From contig NC_091246.1 of NCBI RefSeq assembly GCF_042477335.2, positions 176,325,001-176,389,000 on the forward strand: DNA of 64,000 nucleotides, read 5' to 3'. Of this stretch, positions 10,301 to 21,144 are shown piece after piece. The notes beneath the pieces were generated by a model. The model ran no database searches. It had not been told where the DNA came from and saw only the letters and a list, made by a program, of their open reading frames with translations. The translations under genes were made by a program, and so were the position numbers. This stretch comes from Ovis canadensis (taxonomy: Eukaryota; Chordata; Mammalia; Artiodactyla; Bovidae). The first letter of the stretch is position 1; each line of letters starts with the position of its first letter.

Positions 10301-11330
10301 GCCCTACAGCTTGTGGTTACTACTGAAGAACCCATTACACCCTCTCCAATACTGAAGGACCAAAAACTATGGGAGGACAAAATTAACCCCCAGGTGTGGG
10401 ACAAGGCCACCAAGCTGAACCACACACTCATCATTGTCCTCTGAGATCCCACTTGGTTTCCTAACTGGAAAAAATATCCCCTCAAAAGAGAGGCTCAGGA
10501 GGGACTACAGCCCTTAATAAATAAATTCCTTGTTTGTGGGCTATTGGTCCCCATCAATTTGCCATATAATACCCCAATCCTCTCAGTAAAGTAAAAGGAC
10601 AGAACCAGGTGAATGGTTCAAGATCTCCAGATCATAAATGAATCTGTAGTCCCCCTCCATCCCACAGTACCCAATCCCTATGTAATCTTGGGAGAAATCC
10701 CACCCAGTGCCAAGTGGTTTACAGTCTTGAATCTCAAAGATGCATTTTTTTGCATACCACTGGCTAAAGAATCCCAATACCTTTTTGCCTTTGAGTGGGA
10801 AGCCCCAGGAGAAAAACACCAATAGATGACTTGGACAGTATTACCTCAGGGGTTCAGAGATAGCCCCCACCTGTTTGGACAGGTCTTTAGCTGGGATCTC
10901 CTAGATCTGGACCTGGGACCTAATGGGAAACAGTTAAAATATCTAGATGACCTACTAATCTGCTCTCCAGATGAGAAAAATGCCCAGCAACATGAAATTC
11001 AGGTTCTAAACTTTTTGGCAGAGAGAGGATATAAAGTCTCCCATGCTAAGGCACAGATGGTTGAGACAAAGGTCACTTACCTGGGAGTTCAGATTGTACA
11101 AGGTCCAAGAGGCTGTCCTCTGATTGAGTACAAGGAATCCTCCAGTTGCCCTCCCCCATGACTCAAAAACAATTGAAAGCTTTCCTGGGGCTAACTGGGT
11201 ATTGTAGAATCTGGATACCCAACTATGGTCTAATTGCCCGGCCCTTATATGAAAGCTTAAAGGGATGGAATAATTCAATCCCACTGATGTCAGGAACTTC
11301 TCAAAAGAAGGCAGAGGCTACACTAAAATA
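10301..11330 (+). pseudogene. pol: ERV reverse transcriptase and connection, broken
   Basis: RT copies the viral RNA into DNA. One frame runs through 10445-11161 with TGA at 10442 and further in-frame stops near 10592, 10610 and 10823. Visible motifs are [13 protein letters not shown] (motif A), LPQGFRDSPHLFGQ (motif B) and LKYLDDLLI (catalytic YLDD box, near 10940-10965). The connection region, with QLKAFLGLTGYCRIWIPNYG, is in another frame at 11146-11331. All key RT motifs are still legible, but the frame is interrupted several times. Confidence 0.92.
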
Positions 11331-12181
11331 AGCCTTAACTCAGGCACCTGCCTTGAGGTTTCCAGAGCCAGAAAAAGCATTCCAAATTTATGTCCATGAA
11401 AGAGAAGGAATAGCCTTGGGAGTATTAACTCAAAGATTGGGATCTGAGCCCCAGCCTGTAGCTTATTTATCCAAGAGGCTCAACCCAACCGCCCGAGGCT
11501 GGTCTCCCTGCCTTTGAAATCTTGCAGCTGTTGCAATCCTGATAGAAGAAACTTTAAAACTCCTTTGGGGGCAAACTAACTATTTTTACCAGCCACCAAG
11601 TAAAACAACTCCTAAATGGGAGAGGCCACTTATGGATGTCTGATCAAAAAATCCTCAGATACCAAGTAGTGCTGGTGGAAAATCCAGGCCTCAGTATAAC
11701 CCCTTGTGAGGTTCTTAACCCAACCACCCTCCTGCCTACCCCTGAGGACTCTCTCCCCTTTCATTCTTGCCTAGAAACCTTGAACCACTGGACAAAACCC
11801 TGAGAGGGATTGTTGGGAGATCCTCTGATCAATCCTGAGGATATCTGGTACACTCATGGAAGCAGCTTTGTCTTGGATGGAAAAAAAAAAAAAAGCCGGA
11901 TATGCAGTAGTCTCCAATTTTGAGACCGTAGAGGCTAAGCCCCTGCTACCTGGTCAACAAGCTACAACAAGCAGTACCAGTTCAACAAGGATATATAAAA
12001 CTATAGCCGACCACAGAAAATATCACCCACCCTTAGATGGACTATAAGGACTCTGAGGCCTGAGATTAGCAAGAGGGGGAGGCCCAATACCCCTTGCCGT
12101 GCCAGTTCAGCAGGAAGTAGCCAGAAAGACCTCGACGTCCCTAGTCCCAAAGAATTGGGCCTCCCATCTCTTGAGTGGGAG
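11331..12181 (+). pseudogene. ERV RNase H remnant, large deletion, 3' end of internal region
   Basis: Connection text continues to about 11820 with many stops. RNase H begins near 11837 as DIWYTHGSSFVLDG; the usual TDGS Asp, a metal ligand, reads His (CAT at 11855-11857). A run of 14 A at 11881-11894 shifts the frame. After about 11960 the text no longer fits RNase H. Integrase and almost all env are absent, leaving about 200 bases before the 3' LTR. A purine tract, gagtgggag, at 12173-12181 abuts the LTR and may be the polypurine tract. Confidence 0.78.
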
Positions 12182-12709
12182 TGTTAGGTAGTTAGAACAG
12201 GAAACAGGAGTCCAAAATGGCAGTGGCTAAAAGACAAGGAAGGGAAAATCTCGCGGAAATAGAATAAAGGAAGGTCAAAGGAAAGTCCAAGGACCAGAGT
12301 GAGGACCTCAGGTAGAACGAACAGCACTCCTGTCTAGCCCAATTTACACAGGGCAAGCCGGGGGTGGGGGTGGGGGGTGGGGTGGGGGACATATAAAAAG
12401 AGGAGCCAACGGGCCGGGGGCCTCTCTCCTCTCCTGTGCTCACGTGCTTGTTCTCTCTCGCACGCTCTCTCTCTTCTCTTCACATCTCTGGGTTGGCATG
12501 CCCTCATGCTCAAGAATGTATTTTCCTCCTATTTTCTAAATAAAACTAAGCTGTAACATGGAGCTGTAACATTGATCTAGGAGCTATAACACGGTCTGTT
12601 TGAGACCACAGTCTGTCCAAGAGCTGTGATGCACCGAGGGCTTTAGCGTCTGTCATTTCAAATTTTTGTTGAGATGATCCAGAACTGAGGAGATTACACT
12701 CGCCTGACA
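12182..12709 (+). repeat. 3' LTR of the class I ERV
   Basis: Starts TGTTAGGTAG and ends CGCCTGACA. It carries TATAAAAAG at 12392 and AATAAA at 12539. It is about 28 bp longer than the 5' LTR, partly because of an expanded G tract at 12361-12389 and a short insertion after the poly(A) signal. Confidence 0.93.
12361..12389 (+). repeat. G-rich tract in U3 of the 3' LTR
   Basis: Five or more runs of four to six G separated by single T, ending just before the TATA box. It fits the pattern for an intramolecular G-quadruplex. The 5' LTR has only a short version (gtgtgggggagg). Confidence 0.7.
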
Positions 12710-12714
12710 GATAG

Positions 12715-13033
12715 CATGCACATATTAAGTTTGAAAAAGAAAGTAATGATGCTATGTTTGCTTGAATTCCATATGAGGAAATTTGTAAGGTAGATTTTTA
12801 GGAAAGAGAGACAATTATGGACTCAGTGGGCGAGGCTAGGCTTTCAAGAAACAGGACTTAACCTGTGCTTTGCATCCTTCAGAGAATTTTCTGAGGTCAG
12901 TGAAGAGGCCATTGTGATATGGTGGAAACGACACTGACCTTTGAGGCAAAAACTGATCTGAAAATGATTCTGTCTTATACTAGCTGTATGGAAAATTCAC
13001 TTAAGACTCTTTGATATTTTATCCCATTTATTA
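12715..13033. other. Unassigned sequence
   Basis: About 320 bases between the ERV and the next BovB, with no recognised element. Confidence 0.35.
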
Positions 13034-13890
13034 AATGTTGTTGCTCAGCTGCTCAGTCATGTCTGACCCTTTCCTGCTCCCCATGGATGGTAGCACGCCA
13101 GGTTTCCCTGCCCTTCAGTATCTCCTGGAGTTTGCTCAAACTTAGGTCCATTGAGTTGATGATACCATCCAACCATTTTATCTGCCATTGCTTCCTTCTC
13201 CTGCCCTCAATCTTTCCCAGCATCAGGGTCTTTTCCAATGAGTTGGCTCTTCCCATCAGTTGGCCAAAGAATTGGAGCTTCAGCTTCAGCATAGTCCTTC
13301 CAAGAATATTCAGGACTGATTTCCTTTAGGATTGACTGGCTTGATCTCCTTGCAGTTCAAGGGACCTTAAGAGTTTTCTCCAACACCACAGTTCAAAAGC
13401 ATCAGTTCTTTGGTGCTCAGCTTTCTTTATGGTCCAACTCTCCCATCTATACATGACTACTGGAAAAACCATAGTTTTGACTAGATGGACCTTTGTCGGC
13501 AAAGTAATGTCTATGCTTTTTAATGTGCTGTCTGGGTTGGGCATAGCTTTTCTTCCAAGGAGCAAGTGTATTAATTTCATGGCTGCAGTCACTATCTGCA
13601 GTGATTTTAGAGCCCAAGAAAAACAGTCTGTCACTGTTTCCCCATCTATTTGCCATGATGTGATGTGACCAGGTACCATGATTTTCATTGTCTGAATGTT
13701 GAGTTTTAAGCCAACTTTTTCACTCTCCTCTTTCACTTTCATCAAAAGGCTCTTTATTTCTTCTTTGCTTTCTTCCCTAAGGGTGGTTTCATCTCCATAT
13801 CTGAGATTATTGACATTTCTCCTGGCAACCTTGATTCCAGCTTGTGCTTCATGCTGCCTGGCATTTTGCATGATGTACTCTGCATATAAG

Positions 13891-14211
13891 TTGTTTTTTT
13901 TTTTTTTAAGCATATAGTTTATTGGCATTAAGTACACTCACATAATTGCACAACCATCACCACTATCAATCTCCAGAACTTTCTCACTGCAGACATTCTG
14001 GATCAAATAATTCTTCGTTGAGATTGAAGCAGGGTGCCTGTCCTATATATTGGAGGATGTTTAGCAGCATCCCTGTACTTTACCCATTAGATGCCAGTGG
14101 CATCCCTCCTCTCATCAGTCACGACAATCAAAAATGTCCCTCAGTCAGTTCATTTCAGTCCCTCAGGCATGTCTGACTCTTTACGACCCCATAGACTGCA
14201 GCAAGCCAGGC
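13891..14211 (-). mobile_element. Polyadenylated retroinsertion: BovB tail + MER5A + L1M 3'-UTR
   Basis: Flanked by a perfect 13-bp direct repeat, ctctgcatataag, at 13878-13890 and 14212-14224. On the minus strand it starts with the last 75 bases of a BovB (14211-14137). It continues through a MER5A piece (14138-13993) and L1M-like 3'-UTR text, and ends in a run of A (13894-13907 as T). AATAAA (13918-13923 as TTTATT) lies about 11 bases before the A run. This is the structure of a processed transcript inserted by LINE machinery. Confidence 0.85.
13993..14138 (-). mobile_element. MER5A-type hAT DNA transposon fragment
   Basis: Matches the MER5A body on the minus strand, with 'gatgctgctaaacatcc' and 'gggacatttttgattgtc' in the right order. 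It was carried in passively as part of the retroinsertion at 13891-14211. Confidence 0.75.
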
Positions 14212-14692
14212 CTCTGCATATAAGCAAGGTGACAATATACAGTCTTGATATACTCATTTCCCAATTTGGAACCAGTCTGTTGTTCCATGTCCAGTTCTAA
14301 CTATTGCTTCTTGAAATTCATACACATTTCTCAGGAGGCAGGTAAGGTGGTCTAGTACTCTTATCTCTTGAGGAATTTAGCACAGTGTTTTGTGATCTAC
14401 ATAGTCAAAGGCTTCACCATAGTCTGTGAATGAGAAACAGATTTTTTTTTTTCTGGAAATCTCTTGCTTTTTAACATTGTCCTGATATAGAGATGTGGCA
14501 CTTCTTACTTTGCATCAGCCAAAGAAAGTCTTAATGTGCAGTACCTATACTCCTGCCCTAGGGAGGCACTTCAAGTCAGGTATTAATGGAGAGTGCATTA
14601 TGATTCCCCTGCAGATGAGGAAATGAAGAGTCAGGGGCAAAATTCCAATCTTGACAAATCATAAATTTCTGAGTTAAAGTTTTCTAAGACCA

Positions 14693-15988
14693 GTTCAGTT
14701 TAGTCGCTCAGTCATGTGCAACTCTTTGCGAACCTATGAACCACAGCACACCAGGCCTCTGTGACCATCACCAATTCCCGGAGTTTACCCAAACTCATGT
14801 CCATTGAATCGGTGATGCCATCCAATCATCTCATCCTCTGTCATCCCCTTCTCCTCCTGCCCTCAATCTTTCCCTGCATCAGGGTCTTTTCAAATGAGTC
14901 AGCTCTCTGCATCAAGTGGTCAAAGTATTGGAGTTTCAGCTTCAACATCAGTCCTTCCAATGAGCACCCAGGACTGATCTCCTTTAGGATGGACTGGTTG
15001 GATCTCGTTACAGTGCAAGGGACTCTCAAGAATCTTCTCCAACACCACAGTTCAAAAGCATCAATTCTTCGGCGCTCAGCTTTCTTTATAAGTTCAGCTC
15101 TCGCATCCATACATGACTATTGGAAAAGTCATAGCTTTGATTAGACGGATCTTTGTTGACAAAGTAATGTTTCTGCTTTTTAATATGCTGTCTAAGTTGG
15201 TCATAACTTTCTTTCCAAGGAGTAAGCGTCTTAATTTCATGGCTGCAATCAACATCTGCAGTGATTTGGGAGCCCAGAAAAATAAAGTCAGCCACTGTTT
15301 CCACTGTTTCCCCATCTATTTGCCATGAAGTGATGGGACTGGGTGCCATGATCTTCATTTTCTGAATGTGGAGCTTTAAGCAAACCTTTTCACTCTCCTC
15401 TTTCACCTTCATCAAGAGCCTTTTTAGTTCTTCACTTTCTGCCATAAGAGTGCATATCTGAGGTTATCGATATTTCTCCTGGCAATCTTAATTCCAGCTT
15501 GTGTTCATCCAGGGCAGCATTCCCATTGTGTACTCTGCATATAAGTTAAATTAACTAGGTGACAATATAAGCCTTGAAGTACTCCTTTCCCGATTTGGAA
15601 CCAGTCTGTTGTTCCATGTCCAGTTCTAACTGTTGCTTCATGACCTGCATAGAGGTTTCTCAAGAGGCAGGTCAGGTGGTCTGGTATTCCCATCTCTTTC
15701 AGAAATTTCCACAGTTTATTGTGATCCACACAGTCAAAGGCTTTGGCATAGTCAATAAAGGATAAATAGATGTCTTTCTGGAACTCTCTTGCTTTTTCGA
15801 TGATCGGCAATTTGATGTCGGCAATTTGATCTCTGGTTCCTCTGCCTTTTCTAAAACCAGCTTGAGCATCTGGAAGTTCATTGTTCACAGATTGCTGAAG
15901 CCTGGCTTGGAGAATTTTGAGCATTACTTTACTAGCGTGTGAGATGAGTACAATTGTGTGGTACTTTGAGCATTCTTTGGTGTTGCTT
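14693..15988 (-). mobile_element. BovB LINE, 5'-truncated
   Basis: Minus-strand BovB from its 3' end (14693) to RT motif 0/1 (about 15988). The frame at 15505-15924 reads FRKGRGTRDQIADIKL and SFIDYAKAFDCVDHNKLW, the RT start and motif A. The thumb and C-terminal domain follow in other frames. Frameshifts and a small deletion near the catalytic box region (15450-15540) inactivate it. Confidence 0.93.
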
Positions 15989-17009
15989 TTTAATCTCCCC
16001 CATTCTTTAATGGAAAATGTAGCTGAAGGCTAACATGCCATTTTCACTTTGCTAAGGCCACCTCCCTTTCACAAATGTGCAAAACTGTAAATTACCTTTC
16101 TTTCCTGCTTGGTCTTTTGTGGGGTCTTTCAGAGGCTACTGTCCATTCCTAGACCATGTCTTCATCAAAAATGTGGCAGGTCTGCCCTCATTCACTGAGA
16201 TTGCACTCTTGGATGAGTGCATTTTTGTTCCAAGCATTGAGTAAGCTTCACAGAATCCAGATGTGTTGGTAAGATTTTAGATACTTCTCCCAATAGACAC
16301 TAAAAGACATTGCAGCATGCATTGACCTTGCATTTAAAGAATTTCCTCAAGTAAGATGCAAGCTTTGTAATGGATAAATCAGTCAGTGTCCAGAATCTTT
16401 GAAAAGTCTGACTATCATTACTGCTTGAGCAATGAGTGAGCTGGGTTCGCTTTTATTTTCATGTATCCTTTCAAGCAGTTTCCATTTGAGGCTAACATTA
16501 TAAAGCCAATGTCTGAGGCATCTTTGTTTTTATTGTGGCAATGTATCTAAGCTCTCTCTTTATCTTAAGTAATCCAGTCCCTCTGAAAGATGATGCTGGG
16601 ACTCTGAAAGAAAAGAAAAAAATCTGATAAGATAACAGCTTATGGTGACATCTATATAATTGCCGCAGTCAAAACTCATTTTCAGCTGGGTGGGAGCTTA
16701 CTTCAGGGCTGTAGCTAGGAAACAGGGAAAGCAGATAGCTGCTTCTCTTTGGCTCCAACCTTCTGAACTATTCGTGCTTAAAAGAGAACATTTCATTGAG
16801 GAATCCTGCACTTACAGGCACACATAGATTTGCCTCTGAAGATCGAGATTTTCTTTGAAGGACAATGAGAAAGACTTCATCAGCGATCAAATAGTCCCTT
16901 TTTAGACTCAACAAGAAAGTTTCTGTATAATCAGTAAATTTCCCCAATTTTTCCCCTCCAGTCATGCATTATGGAGGGTCTTCAACACCCTTACTTTGAC
17001 TGAATTGTT
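15989..17009. other. Unassigned sequence
   Basis: No repeat or gene recognised. The leftward open frame ending near 16768 has no start context or domain resemblance. Confidence 0.35.
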
Positions 17010-17247
17010 AATCTAGCTGGTGCAGAGGTAAAGAGCCCCATGCCTATGCAGGAGATATCAGAGATGTGAGTTTGATCCCTAGGTCAGGAATATCCCCTGG
17101 GTCAGAAATATCCTCTGGAATAGTGGCAACTTACTCTAGTTTTCTTACCTGAAGAATTCCATGGACAGAGGAGGCTAGCAGGCTACAGGCCATGGGATTG
17201 CTAAGAGTTGGACATGACTGAGCAGCTGAGCACACAGGCACACATGA
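17010..17247 (+). mobile_element. Bov-tA SINE, diverged
   Basis: Head from 'agctggtgcagaggtaaag', B-box-like 'gtttgatccctaggtcagg', and the BovA tail to 'gagcacacaggcacac'. A duplicated 'tatcccctgggtcag / tatcctctgg' stretch lengthens the middle. Confidence 0.82.
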
Positions 17248-17494
17248 GAAGTCAGCTACATTCACACTAGTGTGGTACTGACATATCTGCCACTGCAGGC
17301 AGCAGGAATTGTTTACATATAGTAGGACTTGTCTGGAAACTGTTGCTATGAATTTTCATCAGGAGATTTGAGATAGCCTTTTCCAGTCCTTTTCTCTGTT
17401 CTCTCATTCCAGGAACCTCAGGATTTGCAGGTAGCAAGATTCTGCCTCAGTGCTCTAAGGTTAGGCCAGAAAAGTCCTATCCATGTATTAGGCA

Positions 17495-17718
17495 GGGCTT
17501 CCTGAGTAGTGCTAGTGGTAAAGAACACGCCTGCCAATGCAGGAGACTCAGAGTTGTACGTTCAGTCTCTGGTTTGGGAAGATCTCCTGGAATAGGAAAT
17601 GGCAACCCACTCCAGCTAGTATTCATGCCTGGAAAATCCCTTGGACAGAGGAGCCTGGGAGGCTATAGTCCATAGTGTTGCAAAAATTGGACGTAACTGA
17701 AGCAACTGAGCACACACA
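17495..17718 (+). mobile_element. Bov-tA SINE
   Basis: Full-length Bov-tA starting 'gggcttcctgagtagtgc'. The direct repeat catgtatta at 17482-17490 and 17719-17727 marks the target duplication. Confidence 0.9.
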
Positions 17719-17727
17719 CATGTATTA

Positions 17728-18344
17728 TACAAGTGACAGACAGTAAGGAGGAAAATTGCAATGCTTTTTAAAATATATGCCTAGAACAGTTTCTGATATT
17801 CTACCTAGTGCATTCTGATTCAATGTTCAGTGTAAAGCTCAACTTTATTCCTAAATTTTGTTCATCTTCATGTCCCCTGAATATACTTTTTTTTCTATTG
17901 CTTTTGCAGAAATCTAGGTCTCTTGCCCCTGGCCCTTCCTTCCCTCAAAGTCTTGATGGGACAGCACTCATATCTATTCTAGAAACTGATACACAAAGCC
18001 TAGTACTGATTGGGTCAACTGAGAATGAGTTAGGACCATGCTCCCTTAAAAAGTTGAAGTCCTACAGAAAAGCCAGCATCCTTTGCTTCCACTCAGATGC
18101 CCTTCATTCTGTCACACTAAGGTCAGTCAAGTAAAGAATTACCCAAGAGAAGCCTGCAACTTCTGTGAGTGACTTAGACTGATTTAGCTTTCAGTATTTT
18201 TTTTTTTTAATCACACTTTTGAAAAATACAGTATGGGGAGGAAGGGTCATATAACTTGGCTGTAAAAAGTGTATCAGGTAACTTGGTTTTGTGCCCTTTT
18301 GGTATGTTTTTCACTGTGATCTGAGATCCCAGAGGCCCAGAACT
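17728..18344. other. Unassigned sequence
   Basis: A 108-codon open frame (17808-18134, plus) lies here, but it has no recognisable domain, biased composition or flanking signals, so I do not call it a gene. Confidence 0.35.
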
Positions 18345-18650
18345 CTGTCTTAGTCACCTTTGTATTGACAATCTATAGAACAATCCCTGGACCTCCAAGA
18401 ATACTCAGTAAATAAGTGAAGTCGCTCAGTCTTGTCTAACTCTGTGACTCCATGGACTGTTGCCTACAAGGCTCCTCCGTCCATGGGGTTTTCCAGGCAA
18501 GATTGCTGGAGTGGGTTGCCATTTCCTTCTCCAGGGGATCTTCCGGGCCCAGGGATTGAACTCAGATCTCCTGCATTGTAGGCAGAGGCTTTACCGTCTG
18601 AGCCACCAGGGAAGATTAATTACTCAATAAATATCTGCAATATAAATCAT
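18345..18650 (+). mobile_element. L2 LINE 3'-end remnant, split by a Bov-tA
   Basis: The text 'cagaactctgtcttagtcacc ... caatccctgg ... tactcagtaaata' follows the order of the L2 3' end. It resumes after the SINE with 'tactcaataaatatctgc'. Degenerate. Confidence 0.45.
18415..18620 (-). mobile_element. Bov-tA SINE
   Basis: Minus-strand Bov-tA from 'gtgaagtcgctcagtc' to 'gagccaccaggg'. Flanked by tactcagtaaata (18402-18414) and tactcaataaata (18621-18633), a 13-bp target duplication with one change. Confidence 0.92.
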
Positions 18651-18694
18651 GAATAAGTGCAAAAGGAATACTTTATTATACAGTACTATATTGC

Positions 18695-18905
18695 TATTAA
18701 TAGCTACCATTTATCATTTACTAAGTTAGGAAACTGTGAAAATGGTGCAAGATGTCTCAAATGCATAATTTCTCATTGCACAGAATATTCTCAACCATCT
18801 AGAATTGAGAACTATTTTATCTTCATTTTGTCATTGATAAAACATAGAGATTATGAGGTTTTTAACTTGCTTGCATTTAACATAAGGCTTCATATTGTTG
18901 GGGTT
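18695..18905 (+). mobile_element. MIR SINE remnant
   Basis: Follows the MIR order: 'atagctaccatttatcattta', then 'gcataatttctcattgcaca', 'gagaactattttatcttcattttg', 'aacttgcttgcatttaacat'. Highly diverged. Confidence 0.55.
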
Positions 18906-18922
18906 TAGCTAATTAAATATTT

Positions 18923-18976
18923 GTAGGAGGAAGGGAAGGAAGGAAGCTGTGAAGGAAGGAAGGGAGGAAGAAAGGA
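18923..18976 (+). repeat. (GGAA)n purine simple repeat
   Basis: An imperfect run of GGAAGG units with one interruption (ctgtg). Confidence 0.85.
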
Positions 18977-19550
18977 TCATAGTGGTAGTGACAAAGCCAT
19001 CGTAATAACCAGATCTATCTGACTCCAAAGCCTTTTCTGTTTCTAAAAATGTAGGTTGACGCACATATTTTTAGACACATTTTTAATTTGCAAAGGCACT
19101 GGGAGCTAGGATTGGAATAGCATAGAAAACAAAGCCTCCACCCTCAGGGGACTTCCAGTCTAATGGGAAAGACGATTAATCAACAGGAGAAATAATTCAA
19201 AATGAAATCTCGTATTTTGAAAAGGGATACTTAAATATCACAAAGCATATCCTTTTGCATGACTAAATGTAAGTCAACCCTCAGGAAAGCTGTAAAATCA
19301 GAAATCAGTGATGACTATCTTCATCTCCAGCAACTTCCCTCAGAGTCTTTTTTCCCCTCTTTAAAGCAGGTTCAACTTCAACTACCTCCCTCTGTCTTCT
19401 TCAAAATCCCCCTCTTAAGGGAATGTATTAACAGTATTGACACATAATGTGAATTTAAGTCATTTATTTTATTTCTTTGTGGCATTTAAACATTAAAACC
19501 TAATGTCCATCTGTGGAATTCAAGGCATTAGCAATAAATCAGATGGATCT
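18977..19550. other. Mostly unassigned; ancient repeat at about 19095-19190
   Basis: The stretch 'ggcactgggagctagg ... ggggacttccagtctaatgg ... gacgattaatcaacagg' resembles an ancient interspersed repeat of placental mammals that I cannot name with certainty. Nothing else is recognised. Confidence 0.35.
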
Positions 19551-19675
19551 GGGACTTCCCTGGTGGTCCAGCTGTTAAGTCTGTGTGTCCACTGCAAGGG
19601 ATACTGGTCCAATGCCAGTTGGTTGGGGAACTAAGATCCAACATGCCATGAGCTGTGGCCAAAAAAAAAAAAAGG
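19551..19675 (+). mobile_element. CHR-2-type SINE
   Basis: Starts 'gggacttccctggtggtcca' and ends 'gagctgtggccaaaaaaa', with the middle 'ggttggggaactaagatcc'. The tRNA-like head is normal and the tail is A-rich, unlike the T-tailed copy at 4635. Confidence 0.88.
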
Positions 19676-19706
19676 AATTTTTTTTAGAGGAATTGGATGG
19701 AGTTTT

Positions 19707-19975
19707 GGAGAGGGCAATGTCACCCTACTCCAGCATACTTGCCTGGAAAATCCCATGGATGGAGGAGTCTGGTGGGCTGCAGTCCATGGGGTCGCTAAGA
19801 GTTGGACACAACTGAGCGACTTCACTTTCACTTTTCACTTTCATGCATTGGAGAAGGAAATGGCAACCCATTCCTGTGTTCTTGCCTGGAGAATCCCAGG
19901 GACATGGGAGCTGGTGGGCTGCCGTCTATGGAATCACACAGAGTTGGACACGACTGAAACAACTTAGCAGCAGCA
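19707..19975 (+). mobile_element. Bov-A2 dimeric SINE
   Basis: Two BovA units are joined by the TTCACTTTCACTTTTCACTT linker and end in AGCAGCAG. The target duplication ggatggagtttt lies at 19695-19706 and 19976-19987, an exact 12-bp match. Confidence 0.95.
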
Positions 19976-20275
19976 GGATGGAGTTTTATGCAGTGAGCCC
20001 TTTACTATGTCATGAATATATCACATTACACAATCATATTCTCTCCTAACATGTAAACCTAAATGTGACTGAGAGAATACCATCAAAAACAGAGAATTAT
20101 GATCCACAGTTGTGATTTAGCAGTTAGTTGATATTCACTCCTCAAATTGCTTTTAATCTGAGAAAGCTCAACTACCTGAAAATATACTATCCAGAAAAAA
20201 ACTGTAGTCACCACCACCTAAAGATAACAGCTCTTTGGGTATAAACTTCCTTCAAATTTTATACATGTCTGTAAG

Positions 20276-20490
20276 GTTACTGGTGCCTCAGATGGTAAAG
20301 AATTCACCTGCAATACAGGAGACTCAGATTTGATCCCTCAGTCAGGAAGATCCCATGGAGAGAGTGGCTACCCACTCCAATTTTCTTGCCTAGAGAATTC
20401 CATGGACAAAGGAGCCTGATGGGCTACAGTCCATTGGGCCACAGACAGTCAGACAGGACTGAGCAACTAACACTTTCATTTTCTTTCATA
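20276..20490 (+). mobile_element. Bov-tA SINE
   Basis: Head slightly truncated ('ctggtgcctcagatggtaaa'), then the normal body and tail ending 'gagcaactaacactttc'. Confidence 0.88.
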
Positions 20491-20747
20491 AGATTACATA
20501 ATAAAATTGAGGTTATGATAAATAAATATTTAATTTATATGCATTATTCAATGGCTATAAATATTTAATAATGTGAATAGATATTAATGTATTTAACTGG
20601 TTCTCAATTGATATTCACTTAAATTATTTTCAGTTATGCTCATAAGTAGCACTGTAATGAACATCCTCATTAATAAGCCTGTACACATATGTCTGATTAT
20701 TTCCTTAATATAGATTCTTAGAAATAATTCTCTGTACTGTTTATATG

Positions 20748-20969
20748 GGCTTCCCAGGTGGCACCAGTAGTAAAAACCTGGCCTGCTGATGCAGGAGACC
20801 TAAGAGACATAGGTTCGATCCCTGGGCATGGAAGATCCCCTAGACAAGGGCATGGCAACCCACTGAAGTATTCTCTCCTGGAGAGCCCCAGAACAGAGGA
20901 GCCTGGAGGGCTACAGTTTATAGGGTCAAAAAGAGTCAGACACAACTGAGGTGACTTAGCATGGCACTT
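20748..20969 (+). mobile_element. Bov-tA SINE
   Basis: Full-length copy from 'ggcttcccaggtggcacc'. Flanking tttatatg at 20740-20747 and 20970-20977 is the target duplication. The B-box-like 'ggttcgatccctgg' is intact. Confidence 0.9.
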
Positions 20970-21144
20970 TTTATATGACATGTTACAAATCTTATTATTT
21001 TAAAATAAAAAGTTAAAAACTATTGTGTCTTGATTGTATATCCTGCAACATTACTGTATTCATTGATTAGCCGTAGTAGTTTTCTGGTGGAGTCTTTAGG
21101 GTTTTCTATGTAGAGGATCATGTCATCTGCAAACAGTGAGAGTT

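Larger units (their letters stand above)
6865..12709 (+). mobile_element. Class I endogenous retrovirus, defective provirus with two LTRs
   Basis: An old retroviral insertion with the order LTR, primer binding site, leader, gag, protease, RT, remnant, LTR. The 5-bp flank GATAG occurs at 6860-6864 and again at 12710-12714, marking the target duplication. The internal part is only about 4.8 kb because most of RNase H, all of integrase and nearly all of env are gone. The type of gag and pol text, two zinc knuckles and a His-like primer site suggest a class I group related to HERV-H rather than to murine leukaemia virus proper; that placement is inference. The LTRs differ at roughly one base in ten by eye, so it is old. 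Confidence 0.93.
13034..14479 (-). mobile_element. BovB LINE, interrupted by a retroinsertion
   Basis: Minus-strand BovB in two parts, 13034-13890 (3' end to the RT region) and 14212-14479 (RT upstream part). The break lies within 'ctctgcatataag', which is present on both sides of the insertion at 13891-14211. The first part reads LNIQTMKIM and MYRWESWTIKKAEHQRTDAF, as in the C-terminal BovB domain, with frameshifts. The 5' end of the element is missing. Confidence 0.92.

Noticed and set aside
6865..12709. An intact or exapted retroviral gene in the ERV
   Set aside because: gag, pro and RT all carry stops or frameshifts, and integrase and env are absent. No frame is long enough to suggest selection.
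13878..16000. A possible single long BovB spanning 13034-15988
   Set aside because: The 3' end text occurs twice (13034 and 14693), so there are two elements. The interruption inside the first is explained by the retroinsertion with its 13-bp duplication.
17808..18134. 108-codon open frame without repeat similarity
   Set aside because: No domain, no splice or promoter evidence, and such lengths occur by chance in 64 kb read in six frames.
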